Below are positions 43,790-57,725 of a DNA stretch of 64,000 nt, in pieces. The translations under genes were made by a program, and so were the position numbers. The DNA is from Brachycybe producta (lineage: Eukaryota; Arthropoda; Diplopoda; Playtdesmida; Andrognathidae). How positions within the stretch are numbered: the stretch's first letter is position 1; each line of letters begins with the position of its first letter. The DNA lies in contig JAUPFP010000008.1 of NCBI GenBank assembly GCA_036925085.1, forward strand, positions 5,656,277 through 5,720,276, read 5' to 3'. The notes below the pieces were generated by a model, which was not told the origin of the DNA, did no database searches, and was given only the letters and a program-made list of their open reading frames with translations.

Positions 43790-44213
43790 ATTAAAACTCG
43801 TAGGTCTGGTAAACACCATCATTCTCTTGAAATGATCCAAAGTAGGGCTGCTACGTTTGTTTGTGACAAATGCAAGATTAGGGAGAGTGTGACAAAAATG
43901 CTTTTGGAGCTTGGTTGAGACTATTTATACAAGGAGGACACATTTTATATTCTTAAATTTTTTGAAGTGGAAGTGGTTCTTGTACTAAACCAAATTTCTG
44001 GTCATTTGTTCCTAACATATTTTGCAGAGAATTTTATCCATGAAAATGAACTTAATTTTCTGACAATGAATTAATTCAACAGCACCAGAACACACTAAAA
44101 TTTTTATTAGGTTTATATCTTTGGATTTTGATTGACAATGCATTTCGCATGCTGGAATTGGACTTTTGTCCATCTACTACAGGCCTTCTTGAATGCTTTC
44201 AGAGTAATTTTTT
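43790..44213 (+). mobile_element. Non-LTR retrotransposon 3' fragment, copy 1 (degenerate)
   Basis: The + strand encodes LEMIQSRAATFVCDKCK...ESVTKMLLELG, stop, DYLYKEDTFYILK, which fits the C-terminal part of LINE reverse transcriptase ORFs (typically IQRRAARFV...SVTxMLxxLGW...). The 3' part, GACAATGCATTTCGCATGCT to CAGAGTAATTTTTTAG, is shared with copies 2 and 3. In-frame stops mean it is inactive. The clade (Jockey/CR1/L2-like) cannot be decided. Confidence 0.6.
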
Positions 44214-44784
44214 AGTTTTTTTCATTTTTCACTTTTACTACACGTGCAATATTAACAGTGGTCAATATAGGAAACTTCAGTGACTGTACTGTGCACAATG
44301 CACATGCACAATAACGAGCAATAACAGCTTAAAACAAAGCTAAATGTATAAATGCTATAGTACGAGCATATACTCACCATTTTAAGCAACGTTTTAGAAT
44401 ACTAGATTAAATTTCACTTCAAACTCGACCAAACAGACAGAAAATCGTTTATTTTATTCATTGTAACAATTCTTTTGTTAAGACAAGTTTGGTCAAAAAA
44501 TGAAGCTCAGACAGAAATAAAATAAATACAGTATATATAGGTCTTAAGCTTTACTTGTTGTTGATGTTTTAAAAGACAGACAAGGGGATTTCTCTATTTT
44601 TGAAAAGTGTCTTAAAATTTGTACTAATGTTATTTTTATTTTAAAAAGGGCCAAACATATGTGCATCCTACAGTTATAATATAGAATACTAGAATTCTAT
44701 CCATTGTATTTAAACTGTAGAAGAGGTTGTCAAAACTAGACAAGAGAGAGAGAGAGAAAGTTCTCTATAGGATACTCACACACG

Positions 44785-44857
44785 TCAATCTGCGGGATGT
44801 CCAATTCGAGTGACCACCACCACAGTGATGACCTGGACAGTGGACACCCCCTACAAG
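44785..44857 (-). other. Possible exon (non-coding or short coding) upstream of FoxQ2
   Basis: A GC-richer block bounded on the minus strand by an acceptor-like CCTTGTAG and a consensus donor GTGAGTAT. Two frames are open across it (reading GVHCPGHHCGGGHSNW or CPLSRSSLWWWSLELDIP), neither recognised. It could be a 5' UTR exon of FoxQ2 or chance. Boundaries are approximate. Confidence 0.25.
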
Positions 44858-44869
44858 GCATTATCTGAA

Positions 44870-47165
44870 TACCATTTTCTTATATTTCACAATAGACTAT
44901 TCAGTTTATGAAAAACATTGTCATGTTGTTTATTCAAAGTATTCTATGTATCGAAAAAGACTACACTAGATTTATTTAGTTATTAATATAAATAAATCTC
45001 GTGTTAGTATTTTTCTCTCGATACAATCAAGAAGCTAAATTTACCTTATTAAAGAAGACGTTTGAAGCTTTGAAAATCTAGCAAACTTCAAATTTAGAAA
45101 GAATTTTTTTTTGCCAATCCCCTATTTTAAGATCGAACACTTGAAAATGTTGAAAAGTTTAGCTTGATGAAGATTCCCCTTTTCCCCTCTTAATACAGCT
45201 TCGATGACCATTCATCAAAAATTAGTTAAATCCCAAGTTAAACCTAAATTGTATTTAAAAAAAAAATAAAATCCTCTTTGGAAAGTGAAAAACAACTCCC
45301 TTTCTCAAATTAACAAAGAAATAGGGGCATGATGTGTCCTACGATGGGTCCTATATAAATGTAACAATGTTGAAATTGAAGTCGTAAAAAACAAACCACT
45401 AGCATATTAAACAACTACAATCCCAATAATGCGTAGATTAAATCTTTAAACATTGTGATTGTTATTGTAATTTGAATAAAAAATATATCATCCAGTATTA
45501 CTAGTTTATTCAGAGAAATTTTAGTTCTCAATGAATAGTAACAACACTACCTTTAACTTAGCAATGATTAAGAAATTCGAAATTTATTAAAAAGCAAGAA
45601 AATTATATAAATATATCGTACGAAATAAATATATTAATAGAAGATTGAAAACTAATATTTTTCACAATTATTGCCAAACTTGATTTAAAAAATCAATGCA
45701 GTACGCCATTTCTCAACTGCCATAAAAAACATTCAATTTGAAAGATCTCGTGAAGTTCTGTAAAAGTGAACCTGAATAATTCTTAGGTTATACTTTTTAG
45801 GTTGTACTTTAAGCATCAGTTCACCGGGACAAAACTTATATTTTAATTTATTCTTATTGAAATATTAAAGAGTAATTTCCAGAAATTCTTTACAGATCTC
45901 TTTTTATTATTTAAAGTTATTTTAATTTGTCAAATCTAAAACAATAGAAGATGAACAATACCGGAAATAAATTCCTTGCTAACTAATGTATACCTAAAGT
46001 ACAATTACTGCAACTTGACACAAAGATTCTTTGAAGATAAAAAAAAAATGCCTGACAAAAATTCGACATTTTTTTGTGGTTTCTTTTTTGCAATAATGTC
46101 GTAGTCATATTATAAAATAAGATGAAGGCAATAGCCAAAACACACACAAAAAATGAGGGGCAAAAGGGGTTGGGGGGGGGGGAAAGGTTGGACTCCATTC
46201 TGTTCATTTATCCAAAAGTTACATCTTGAAAATCAAGAGAGACATCTCCATACAATCTAAATAGTTTTATACCCATTGCAAATGATAGGAGAACCAAGAA
46301 AGATACCAATTAAATGGAGACAATGGGAAATGCTACCTTAAGGACCTGCAATTACAAATAGACAGGTAAGAAGAAGAAGGTAAAAAACACCTTAAAGATA
46401 GTTGGGCATGACAAGCACAAAAAAAAACTTACACATGTGTTTGTTCTGCTCAAATTCACACGGAAACCAGTCAATTTAACAAGAAAATCAAGCGACACAT
46501 CTAACAAGGGCACCAAATAATAAATACTAATGTTTTTCTTTACTTTGCAGTTCAACACACAAAAAATAAACTACAATCTTTTATATATATTTTTTTGTTA
46601 CAAACTTGCTGATATCTGATTAAAAACAACAACTAAAAGTGTACACACACAAAGGTGAGATAAAATGATTTTCTTTGTGAAGTTAACATTGTCATTCTCA
46701 TACATTGAATTAAATTTATGAGAAAAAATTCACAATCACACAAAAACAAAGAATAATTTAGAAAATAAATGAAAAAATATATATATTTTTCTTAATTGTG
46801 TTGTCCACATATTAAAAAACGTAGGTTTTATTTCATAATTACGATAGACATTAGATTACAGGGATTTCTAAACTGAGTGAGAAAAAGGAAAAACAAGAAA
46901 ATTTCAATTTTTTTTGAAAAATCAAAACGACAACCTCTGAAATTTCCTATTTTTTTCCATATCTTTATACCGAATTTGAGAATTTTGTAGACAGTACTTA
47001 ACTCTCGTACATAACCAAAAGATTATTTATTCAAAAATATGTAACATTTAATCAAATTGAATTTGATCATTCAGAAAATATATTTCATGATTCCACCCCC
47101 TCCCATATTTTTCACAATTTATGATAGATTTACATGACTCCCTTGACATTTTGGTGAAATTTTAT
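44870..47165. other. AT-rich intergenic stretch
   Basis: No exon or RNA gene recognised; contains a G-run near 46172. Confidence 0.5.
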
Positions 47166-47257
47166 TTTGGCATGTCAAACCTAGAATGTCTTGCAATATT
47201 GCCACATGTGTTCACATGTGTCAATATTGCAAGACATTCTAGGTTTGACACGCCAAA
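47166..47257. repeat. Near-perfect 45-bp-arm hairpin
   Basis: Positions 47166-47210 and 47213-47257 are reverse complements apart from two mismatches, separated by 2 bp. The centre is CACATGTG-TT-CACATGTG. No reading frame. Candidate foldback element or hairpin RNA source. Confidence 0.85.
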
Positions 47258-48148
47258 GCTGTCAGTTTATTTGGTTTTCTTTTGAATTTGTAAGTATTGT
47301 TGACTAATTCTCATAGTCCCATCATTGCAAAACATTGCAGGGCTTATCCATCCAAACCATACATCATCCAAATCAAATTTGGATTGACTAGACGAAATCC
47401 ACAACAATCCACAAGATCAATTTTTGAATTGATAATTAAGTCAGAAATGATAATCAGAATTGATCGTCTGTACCCAGCTTTAGAAAATTCCTTAACCTAC
47501 AGGTATTGCAGGTTGAGCAGCGACCGAGTACATAGAAACGTCAAGCTGGACATTCTGAAACTATTTTTTTTTTCTAAAATTCTTAAACTTTTGTTTAAAA
47601 GCTTAAAATTAAAAAAAATATATATATTTTAACGGCCTAAAAAGTTAGCAAATTATATTATTTTTTTTTTCTTCAAAAAATAAAAATGCAGATAGATTTT
47701 GCTATTATGTTTTTGAATGTCTATGGGCGTGAATTACAGACACATTGTGGTCAAGATTAAAAGAACAAGAGGAAATTACTATGAAGTTAACATTGATGGT
47801 GGTGGCACAACAAAAAGACTGAGAAGTAGAAAGAAAAAAAAAACCACAAACGGCGGCAACTATTGGCCTACTCCTAATAATTTTCAACAAAAACCATGAA
47901 AATTACCCATTTTAAGTTGATGGACGTGAAAAGTTGTAGATAAAAGTTAATAGGAACATAAATGTATGAAACGTGGACTAATTAGGAGAACTTGACTGAC
48001 TATAGGAGTTGTGTGAGTGTGCACCTTACCCTCTTGACCATGGAAATCTGTTTGAGAGGACCTTCAATATTTGTGTGTGACTTACTGGCTTATTTTATAC
48101 AATACAAGAAAGAGGTTCTAAAGCCTTGTTCATCAATCCCTTCATTAA
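47258..48148. other. Intergenic stretch
   Basis: The 111-codon frame at 47297-47632 is not recognisable and is probably chance. Nothing else seen. Confidence 0.45.
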
Positions 48149-48318
48149 TCCCTTTGGCACACAGACCACTTTTGTAACACCTTTCGACTGCAAAATGAAG
48201 TCGGGTCGTGTTGTTGCCAAAAAATACACTGCAACCACATTGCAAACAAAGCCCAGCCACCATCGACTTCATTTTTCAGTCGAAAAGTGTGCAAAAAGTG
48301 GTCTGTGTGTTCCAAACC
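48149..48318. mobile_element. PIF/Harbinger-like MITE, TAA target duplication (family H1, copy 2)
   Basis: Shares the terminal word CACACAGACCACTTT with the copy at 7002-7194. Its own ends are inverted (TTTGGCACACAGACCACTTT versus TTTGGAACACACAGACCACT in reverse complement), as are the inner blocks CGACTGCAAAATGAAGTCG / CGACTTCATTTTTCAGTCG. TAA flanks both sides (48146-48148, 48319-48321). Confidence 0.65.
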
Positions 48319-48995
48319 TAAAGAAATAATTGAAATTAATTGTTTTAGAAACTAGTTAGAAAGCTTAATCACTTACAGGTATTTTCATGTTTCATTTATA
48401 ATTTATGCTTATAACACATTTTGAATTTTTATCTTTAAAAGTTGCTTATATAAAAGTTATACAGTTATTATTATCATTATGTAAAACTTGATGGTATAAA
48501 CTATGTTAGAAACTGATAAATATTAACTCTAAAAATCCTAAAATGACACGAGAATATTTACAAAAATGAAAACGTAATAATTAAAAAAATGCCACAACAT
48601 CAATTATACCATTAAAATAATTAAATAGATTAATCACATGAGAGAACCAATTTGTTGTAATATCATAAGTCCATACGTATGTAATATTATTGAAACCAGA
48701 CACTCCCTCCCTCCCTCCAAAGGCAATTACCAAAATTACTAACACTGAGAATATAGACAACCATACAAGTATTATAAAAGAATTAGGCGGATTAAGAAGA
48801 GATTATAATCCCATTACGTATTTGCTATAGCGGTGACATTGACCAACATGATACAAAAAAATCAATAAAAAAATCAATCACTTAAAATATTTAAGAGTAC
48901 CCATTAGGTTTCCATGAAAATGGAGCAGAGCTTTAAATGTAGGTCTGGAATAATCCTTTTTATTATTACATTTTCTAGAGAAAAAAAATTAAACT

Positions 48996-49266
48996 TTGCT
49001 AGAAACTAGAAGAGTAACAGAATAAAGCGTTAATTCATAAAGCTATTTTGAAGTGATTCACTTAATTTTCTTTGGCTTATTTCAATTTTAAAATATTTTA
49101 CAAGTAGCCTAGTCTATTTTAAAATACCGGTATACACGGTTTATAATTTAAAAGAAACTTTAAAACAATTTGAAAGTGTTTTAAAAACTACAAGAATAAA
49201 TAATTAATATAAAGGTATTTTCTTTAAGTGATTCAGCTACTATTCTAGTTTCTAAAACGCTTTCAA
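48996..49266. repeat. Cluster of family G termini (two left ends, one right end)
   Basis: Left-type ends at 48996 (TAGAAACTAGAAGAGTAAC) and at 49170-49200 (GTTTTAAAAACTACAAGAAT), and a right-type end at 49228-49266 (TACTATTCTAGTTTCTAAAA). The inner pair makes a compact 97-bp foldback; the outer pair an element of about 263 bp. Possibly nested. Confidence 0.55.
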
Positions 49267-52200
49267 GTTTTTCTTAAAAAAAAAGTTGTTTTCCAAACGC
49301 AAAATAACCAGAATTCTAGTGACATTTTTGCTTGATGAGCTAGTGTCACAACCACTTAAATAATTATTTTTTTTGTATGATTATGATGATAATTGAAAGA
49401 AATTCCACCAGGTAAGTTAAGGACGTGGGAACCATTGAGAAGAAACCATCACAGGATGCTGGATAGATGGATGGATGCTGCTTCATCAAGGCACCCATCT
49501 TCTCTCCTCCCCTTTAAAACACCCAATTGAATGAAAAGGTCGAATTCAAACGAGAAAAAGAAGCTATTTTTTAATTCTTTTTCTGTGTATTTTTCAACAT
49601 TTATACACATAACACACAGTTCAAGTTGGATTGTATTTTTAAACATGAGAAGGTAAAATAAAAAAAAAGAAGGCGGAGTAGTTTCTACCAACCGTTTTGC
49701 CAGAAAAATGCTCTTGAAATTCTTCTGTCATTGTTTTTAATTTACTCGAAATAACAGCCGAACCAAGAGTTACTCAGGACCAGTTCAAAAAGAAACTTTT
49801 GTCCCACCTCTTTAATTTTAAGTCGGAGGTGAAAAAACATGGAAACGAACCGTTTTAGTGGGTGGAAAAAAAAGAGAGAAAATGTCCAGTGTAATATAAA
49901 AGTATATAGAAAGTTTGAGCACCGCAAAAAAAAAAAAAAATAAGAAAAACACATGTCTTATTTAAACTGTTTTTCATAAAAGGTTATATGAATGCGAATC
50001 AAACCAAAGAAGAAGAAGAAGAAAAAAAATACAAGAAAAATCTTTTTAAATTGTTTTCTTGTTCCAAAACCCAAGATCTCGAGATTTCAAAATGTTCACG
50101 TTCAATAGAATTCAAGTGGAAATTTCGTTCTCATCACAAACACCACCACCACAAAAAACTTCAAAACTTCAAAGCAAATAAATAATAACCTGGTTATACA
50201 CCATGAAGTAATGCAGCAGCAATGCAATGCAAGATCGTTTGCTCTTCTGGGCATGCGCGTGCACGATGCCATTATCAAAGTGTATATAATGCACATGCAA
50301 TTTGGAAAGTGACTTTACATTGATTCAGCGTTACTTTCTATTGCGCACTAAGCGTAAGAAATATTAAGCAAGAAATTAGGTTTTTGTCAAAATCTCTTAG
50401 TTAAATTGCAAAACGACCATTGCCCGTTTATATCAGACAATGAGCATAAAGAAAATCATCTTAAAGACGTTAAAGGAGGCAGATTGTGTTAGTTGTTAAA
50501 GAAATTCAAGATATTAAATAAAATGTTTTCTAATTTTTAAGATTTGCTTTAAAATAATAATGCTGTTATTGCAAATTGTAACAGAAACAGAAAATACACG
50601 AAAAATATCTACATTTTCTTCTTAATCATAAATATCATTAATGCGAAAATCACTTGATCCGGCAAACAACAAATTATAGTTGTTGTTATATTTGTAATAT
50701 TCCGTGATTTTTGTGTTTTTAAAAATCATAACACTATTATGCATCAATCAATTGTAAAGTTGGCAATCAAAAACAGTAAAACACTGAGGGCGGACGAACT
50801 ACTGAACACGCTAATATAAAATTGCTTCCGACTTGAGAAGTATGTAATTCTACTTGCAGCCAGTAAATAATAGTCTTAATGCATAGTATATTACATTTTC
50901 TCCGTATTCACCATTATTTTTAGAAATACATTAGAAAAACTTAAAATTATATTGACTGTTTGTCAATTTACTAAATTATTAGAAAAACAAAAGAAAAACA
51001 AAAATAAAACATATTTTATAAATTCAAAATCCCAATTAAAGAAAAAAACTAAGTTAATACTAGATTAGGATTTGTTGATGTAGGACTGAGTAGAGTATAG
51101 TTAGGTTTAAGTTAAATTTGGTTCAAAACTAGTTTAAAGTAAGGAACATTACTCATGTTTACTAATTTTACCTTAGTTAAAACATGTTTCCCCACTAATT
51201 TAGGTTGTTGATGTATTGTGTTTATTATAAGTTCCCTCACTCCCCCACTTCATTGTGACTTCCAGTAACAACAAAAACAATGCCCCTCTTGATTGTCAAT
51301 TATTCCCATATACTGTATGCAGTTCTATATCTCTAGATAATTAAAGTTCCTGAATTGAAAGGAAGGTGCTGTCATTTCATGGGAAATCTAATCAATGAAA
51401 TAAACACGCTATCAAAGATGCTCCTGAAAATATTCATTCATTTTTAGAAGAAGATGAGGGGTTGTAATATTTCATCATAAAAAGTACAAAAAAAAAAAGA
51501 GTAGAAAAATCACCAAAACGAATCTGCCATAACATAATATTATTATTATTAAATTTTAATAAATCTCATACTATTACTTTTGCTTTTTAGCAAATGCGCA
51601 TGCTGAGTAATGTGCTATTATAAAAACCAAATCTGTTATTCTGCAAATTCAATATAGTCAGTTTACAAAAACACCAAAACTTCAAAACTACAAAAAACTA
51701 CTAGCATTATAGGTAAAGTGCACAATGCCTAAAACAACATGCCAATCTACAAAATGCTGCTAAGATATCATCTAGATTAGCTTGTTGAGATAGGTCGATA
51801 TTAATTTTGCATATTAACTAGTAAATTTGCAGAATGACTTAATTTCCATTCTCACGTTAACATAATATGTAGGCCCTATACATAATAAAATGGAAAACTC
51901 GTCTGAAATGTTGACTCGCAAACATATCAACATGAATCATATTATTTTAAGCAAGTTATTTTTTTTTACTGACAGGAAGTAATCATGCGCACAACCAAAA
52001 TTACCTATATACCTAAATGAGATTATGAACTAACAGAAAACAGGAAATTATGCTTTTATCAACTGAAACAAATAGGTTTTTTGTTGTTGTTGTTGTCCCT
52101 TATAAGGATTTAGGACCCTATATATATAGCTAAAAACAAGCCTTCCAATTATTTATAGGCCTAATGTAATATGCACGCTAATAATAATAATAATATTAAT

Positions 52201-55200
52201 AATAATAATATAACATGTATATAAAAATATATCAAAGTTACAGCAGGTATGCATAAACATAACTAACAAAAAACATGGAGTTTAATATCTTTTATATAAG
52301 CTATTATTGTGAGCACTTCACTTCCGTATATACACAGTTGAGGATGTTTTCACGATATTTAGCATTCGTAAACCGGAAACTAGCGTGCACACAAGCTCAT
52401 AACTTTTTTTTTTTAAAAAATATTCCATAACATCAAGTACTGTATGTGTAGCAGCAATGAACTTCTAAATTTATGATGCACACTGACATTTTTTGTAAAT
52501 ATTTCATTTTTTGTCGTTTTTGATTAATATAAAAATATTTATAAATGTTTTGTAATTATTATTATTATCAAAAAATATTGTTAAAATAAACTGCAATATG
52601 TTTTTTTTTTAATTTTAATCATATTTAATAAAGTACTCTTTTGTGTATAAGTAGCAGTAAATACCCAATATTAATGACTACCCTAAACGAATTCTAGATG
52701 GTAGTCTAAACTAATCTCAGTTAAAACTAGTATTTATTGATTTCATGTATTTAATGAAATTAAATGCAAAAAAAAAAAGAAATGAATTTAAATATAGCCA
52801 TACCTCGATTTGTTTCTGAGTCCGAATTTAGAATCATCACTGAAAAATTCTGTAAATAACAACCAGAGTTTAGTCGACTGTTATAAATAGGTTACGTTAT
52901 AAAAGGCAACGTTATTCGATTTAAGACTGTAAATAAAATAAATGAACAAAAAATATTATGAGTGGAAACGAGAATACTAAAATAAAACCTGGACTAAAAT
53001 TATTTTCATTTTTTTTAGACCAAATTGAAGTGAAAACCCCACATTGGCATTTTAAATATAGTCAACATAATTACTAGTATGAAAATACTGCCATTAATTT
53101 TGCTAATTTAACTATGACCTGGATAACTAACTCAGTACATTTAAATACGTAATTAATTACTTGATAATAAATTATATTTGCTCTATAGGTTAAGAAATTA
53201 CCATCACGTCATCATATAGGCCCATATTAATAAAAAAATCAAGTTTTTCTTTTATAAAGAAACACTCAAAAATAATAAGAATATACGCAGATTTCAAATT
53301 TCGACATAGCAACAACAACAACAACAAAAAAAAAACTGTAAGCAATGTAAATACTTTAAGAATGTCATTAGAAAATTAACTAAACAAATGAACAAATATT
53401 AATTTCTCTCTTTTTTTGTTCTTGTGTTTGTCTGAAAATGTGAAACTCTACTTTTGTGTTATGTTAAACAAGAGAAATAAAACATACAGATTCTATTGTT
53501 TATATAAGAAAAACCCTGTAGTAGAATTTACATGACATATGTCAAACATACACATACCGGTAATGTAAGTTCAACTAGGTAATAATTGTATTTAGATTTA
53601 GTAAGCTATCTTTCAGATTTATTTTTTTTTGTTGTACAAACCTCCTTTTTAAGTCAATAACTACCGAGTCTAAAATCAGTATTAGAATGGATGTTATAAA
53701 AAAAACATTATTTGTTTAAGTGCCTAAACCATTGCTGCTGTAGTTTGTAGCTAAGTGAATGAAACAACTGAATGAATTCAACGTGCAAAATAATGTACAC
53801 AGAGGTGTGTGTATATGGTGAATCCAAGTATAGTGTACTTGGTACATAGATCTATAGCCTGGCTATAGGCTATACTGTATATACATATGCATATACAATA
53901 ATATATATACTACAGGTAAAATGCAGGTGTTAAAACAAGACTTTTGTGTTTACTGTAAGGGGTTAAAGAAAGTTCAAGGAATTATCGTCACTTTGACAAG
54001 TGAGGCCCAAGTTTGACTTGAAAATCACTCAAAATATACAAAACGTTTCGCCCTCCCCTTCATCTTTCAATCACTTCGAAACAAATCTTCTTTTAAACTA
54101 ATGTATAGGTCTTAACAATACGCCCTATTTGTATAAACATATATTTTTTTTTAAAAAATATGTATAGACCTACTAGTTATTAAACAAATTTAATTAAGTT
54201 GTCATATTTATATTAGAATACTTAAGGACGACATCACAATACACAACAAATTGTAGTACAAAGGTGGACAACCTGTGGTGCACAAACCTAAAAATATGCA
54301 AACTACTCAACAATTTTTTGTGTTAATAATTTTTATTTTAGCAACATTGATCATTAATGAAATACTCAATATTAAATTTGTCTTTTTATCAATTATAAAA
54401 ATCTCTATTTAACTCTGTATAATTTACCACAACACAGACAAATGTGTTGCAAGTGGCGTTGTATACTGTCGCACTACACTTTACAACTCCAAATGAACTG
54501 CCATAGTGTCTGTCAACATAAAAACAGCAATTTTAAAAAAAATATTATATGTTCAAACAATTGAAGCAACACATTATGTTCGGACGTCTCACTGCTGAAT
54601 AAAACGATGAATAATAGAATGAACCGCCATTTGTGTTTCTAACTTTGTATAAGAATGTTTTTCACACAATGTTCAATGATTCATCCATCTGTGTGTGTGT
54701 TTTTCACTGTGTTTTCTAAATTGTGTTATGTTTTTTATTGCATGTTTTTGATGTGTATATACGCAAATTTCCATAAGAACTCACAGGTGCAAGAATAATA
54801 GTTTATGAAAACATTTTGTTAAAAGTCCCATTCAGAGATTTTTTTTTGGATGATGACATAATGAAGTCATGATGTAGACGCCCGCCTAAAAGCATTTACG
54901 AGCGTAATTAATATTGTGTATGTGTTGGACTCAAGTGTTTGGAGAAAAAAAAAGTTATTTATGCCTGCCACCCATGCTTCTAGTAGGTCATAATAATGCC
55001 ACACATACACAATGATAAAAAAATAACCTGCCTGGAAAATAACAGTACAAATCCGTTGTCTATATTAAGTTTGAATCTTGGTAAACTGTAAAGTAACTGT
55101 GGACTAATTAAAATTTTCACCAAAAACAAATCATTTAAGTAATTCTCACCAATGCAATAACACGAATTCTACATTCAGAATAAAACATAGTTGTAATGTA

Positions 55201-57060
55201 TATTTGGCTTTGAAAAACATCTATCTTCTAACCAGGGATGATGGCAACAATTACAAGACATCCTATGGAAGTTGCATACATAATTGATATTATGTCTAAC
55301 TTTATAGATGTTAATTGTAATCAGTGCACACAACTAGTTAATCATGCATTAACATAAATATATTGTAATAAACAATATAATGAAGGTTTAATATAAGCTT
55401 TAGGGGCCTATAAGCTATACCACATTTCAATCATAAAATACACGTTTAAACTAAACAAATGTTTAGTAGGCATATGTTTAGCTGATAATATAACACATTA
55501 TTGATTTACTGAATTCCAACTTAAACCATTAATCATGACAAAAAAAGGAAGAAAACACAACAAAAAAGACCATAGTTCTATATCATGTTACAATTTATGT
55601 ACTTCAACCGAACATGCAGTGCCACTTGTTTGTGAAAATAAGGAAATAGGAACTTTAAAGCGAACATGAGCTGTAGGGAGGGAACACCTGTTTATATTAC
55701 ACCCTGGCCTACACATTGCAAAGTTACTTTATGTTTCAAAGAATGTCTTCTACAAACTGCTGAATTTATAAAGCGCTTTATAGTCAATAAGTAAGAGCGA
55801 CCTAAAGCTATCCAAAAAAAAAATCTATTTAACATCTTATTAATGTTAAACGGATTTAAACAATAAAACAAGAAGCAAGCAATGTGCTACACATAGATAT
55901 CATGGCATGCGTGGCCATTACAATATATTAACTTATACACTGTACACTTCTACTAAAAGATGGGGGGGGGGGGGCTATTTGACTTTCCATTTTTCTTAGA
56001 AAATAAAAATATGCAAAATACACCCACACTACCAGATGGAGCTACCATTCACAAATGTCTCCTTTAATATCAACTAACATGCCAACAACTAGTGCACCTA
56101 ATCTGACTAAACCTTTTCATAAGTACAATTAAAAATAAAAATTAAGTGTTAACATATAATTTACATGGGAAAGTTGAAATTGAAACAGTTGAAATTTTTC
56201 CTTGAAAATAAAATTTAAATAAATAATTGAGAGACAAAATACAAAATTAAATTGCAACTATAAGTTAACATATAATTTCCATCTGGAAGTTAAAATCGAT
56301 AAGTTCCACTAGCATGTCACCTCCCTCCCTCCCTCCGAGCTGCTTTTTGTTTTGTTCTCCTCTTTTAAATTTCTAGGTTGAGTTTTGTCCTTTTGTACGA
56401 GCGCCAAAACAAGTTGTAGCATTTATATTTGAAATTCTACCACATTTTTAGTTATGCAGCTTTTTTTTACACTTTTAGGCTAGTTCTAAAATACAGTATT
56501 GCATTTCAATTAAAAAATTAATAAAAACTATATGTTTTAGTAAAAAATAAACTTGTTCGCAAAATTGTTATATGCTTTTAAGAAACACTTGTCATCAAAG
56601 TCTAACAATCAGTCATTTTAATTGTCAATACTGCTATAGCTATGGTCAATTTTGCTGAAAAATCTTATTATTTAAGTAGTAGTAAATCTTGAATGTTTAC
56701 TAGTATTTTATGCAAAATGTGCAAAATGCGTATATCAACAAACTAAATTAAACGAAAACTTTAATGACATTAATGTAGATTTTTTTTTGTTTTAGATAAT
56801 TAGCACACTTGCTTGCGTGCAATAGCAATTGTGCTGCAGATTCACTATACTATCAAATGAATGGTTTAGCACATTTCCTAGTAATTTGTGCAAGAATTAA
56901 TGATGTTCCACTTTGGCATAAAAGGGGACCTTCTCTACTTAAAAAAAAAATCTTCTTCAAGATGACGCTTGTTTATTTCTAGCTTAAATAGTTAAAGTAC
57001 TCATGCGCAGTAGAATAAGCCTACATAGATTGCTTCAACAAAACCAAAAAAAAAAAAAAA
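49267..57060. other. Long AT-rich intergenic stretch
   Basis: No exon recognised on either strand. Contains (AAT)n at 52179-52211, a G13 run near 55962, and many short A/T tracts. A slightly CpG-richer patch at about 50200-50300 (GGGCATGCGCGTGCACG) has no reading frame that I trust. Confidence 0.5.
52179..52211. repeat. (AAT)n microsatellite, interrupted
   Basis: Trinucleotide repeat with one TATTAAT interruption. Confidence 0.85.
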
Positions 57061-57725
57061 GAGAGAGTAGGCCTATTGGCATTTGCAGTATGGCGACATC
57101 TGCCAGGTGAAAGCCACTGATATTGTGGGGGGCTCCCTCTCTATCTATCCGCTCTCTCGCTCTCTCTTACTGCTGGCTGCTGTTGTTGCATGCTTTGACG
57201 ACGATGTTCCCACCCTCTATAGACAACGGAACGATCCGTACTGACGCCACCGCGGGCGCACCACACACGGCTTTCTATATGTGACCCCCTCCTAATGTCT
57301 TTGTGGCGGCCTAATATTTTTACGCGCGCATTTTACGTACACTTAAGATAGATACAGAGAGAAAAAAAAAAGTACGCGAAACTATTGTTTTTTGACGAGA
57401 GAAAAATATTTTTTTTTGTTGAAAAAATACACAACAAACAAGAGAGGCAAAGAAAGCGCCAAGCTAGGGCGATCACCTTTCGAAGGCTCGGAAAAAGATG
57501 TTCGATGACTGGAGAAAAACACAGGACACGTAAAAAAAAAAAAAGAACGACAATAGAAGTTAGTAAAAAAAAAAAAAAGCAACAAGAAATAAAAGGGAGG
57601 GGGAGGGGGGAGGGAGAGCGAAAAAAAAATATTATATTCAACAAATTATTATTACATTCAACAAGAAAATTTCAGTGAAAATTGAACAACAGGTGGAAGT
57701 GAAACCAAATTATGGTTTTAATAAG
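57061..57725 (+). promoter_or_regulatory. CpG-containing promoter-like block and candidate first exon of a + strand gene
   Basis: About 57100-57340 is the densest run of CpG in the window outside transposons and the FoxQ2 coding region (GACGACGATG, GACGCCACCGCGGGCGC, TTTTACGCGCGCATTTTACG). It is followed by an A-rich stretch and a short frame: ATG at 57712 (M V L I), then AATAAG and the consensus donor GTAAGACT at 57726. An alternative donor is at 57693. This looks like a TATA-less promoter with a 5' UTR exon and possibly the first few codons. No downstream exon was found before 64000, so the gene identity is unknown. Confidence 0.4.

Noticed and set aside
47297-47632. 111-codon open frame
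   Set aside because: No recognisable motif and ends in a homopolymer-rich stretch.
57385-57678. Lys/Arg-rich 97-codon frame in the candidate first exon
   Set aside because: Starts at TTG and is made of A-tract codons; at most an upstream frame in a 5' UTR.
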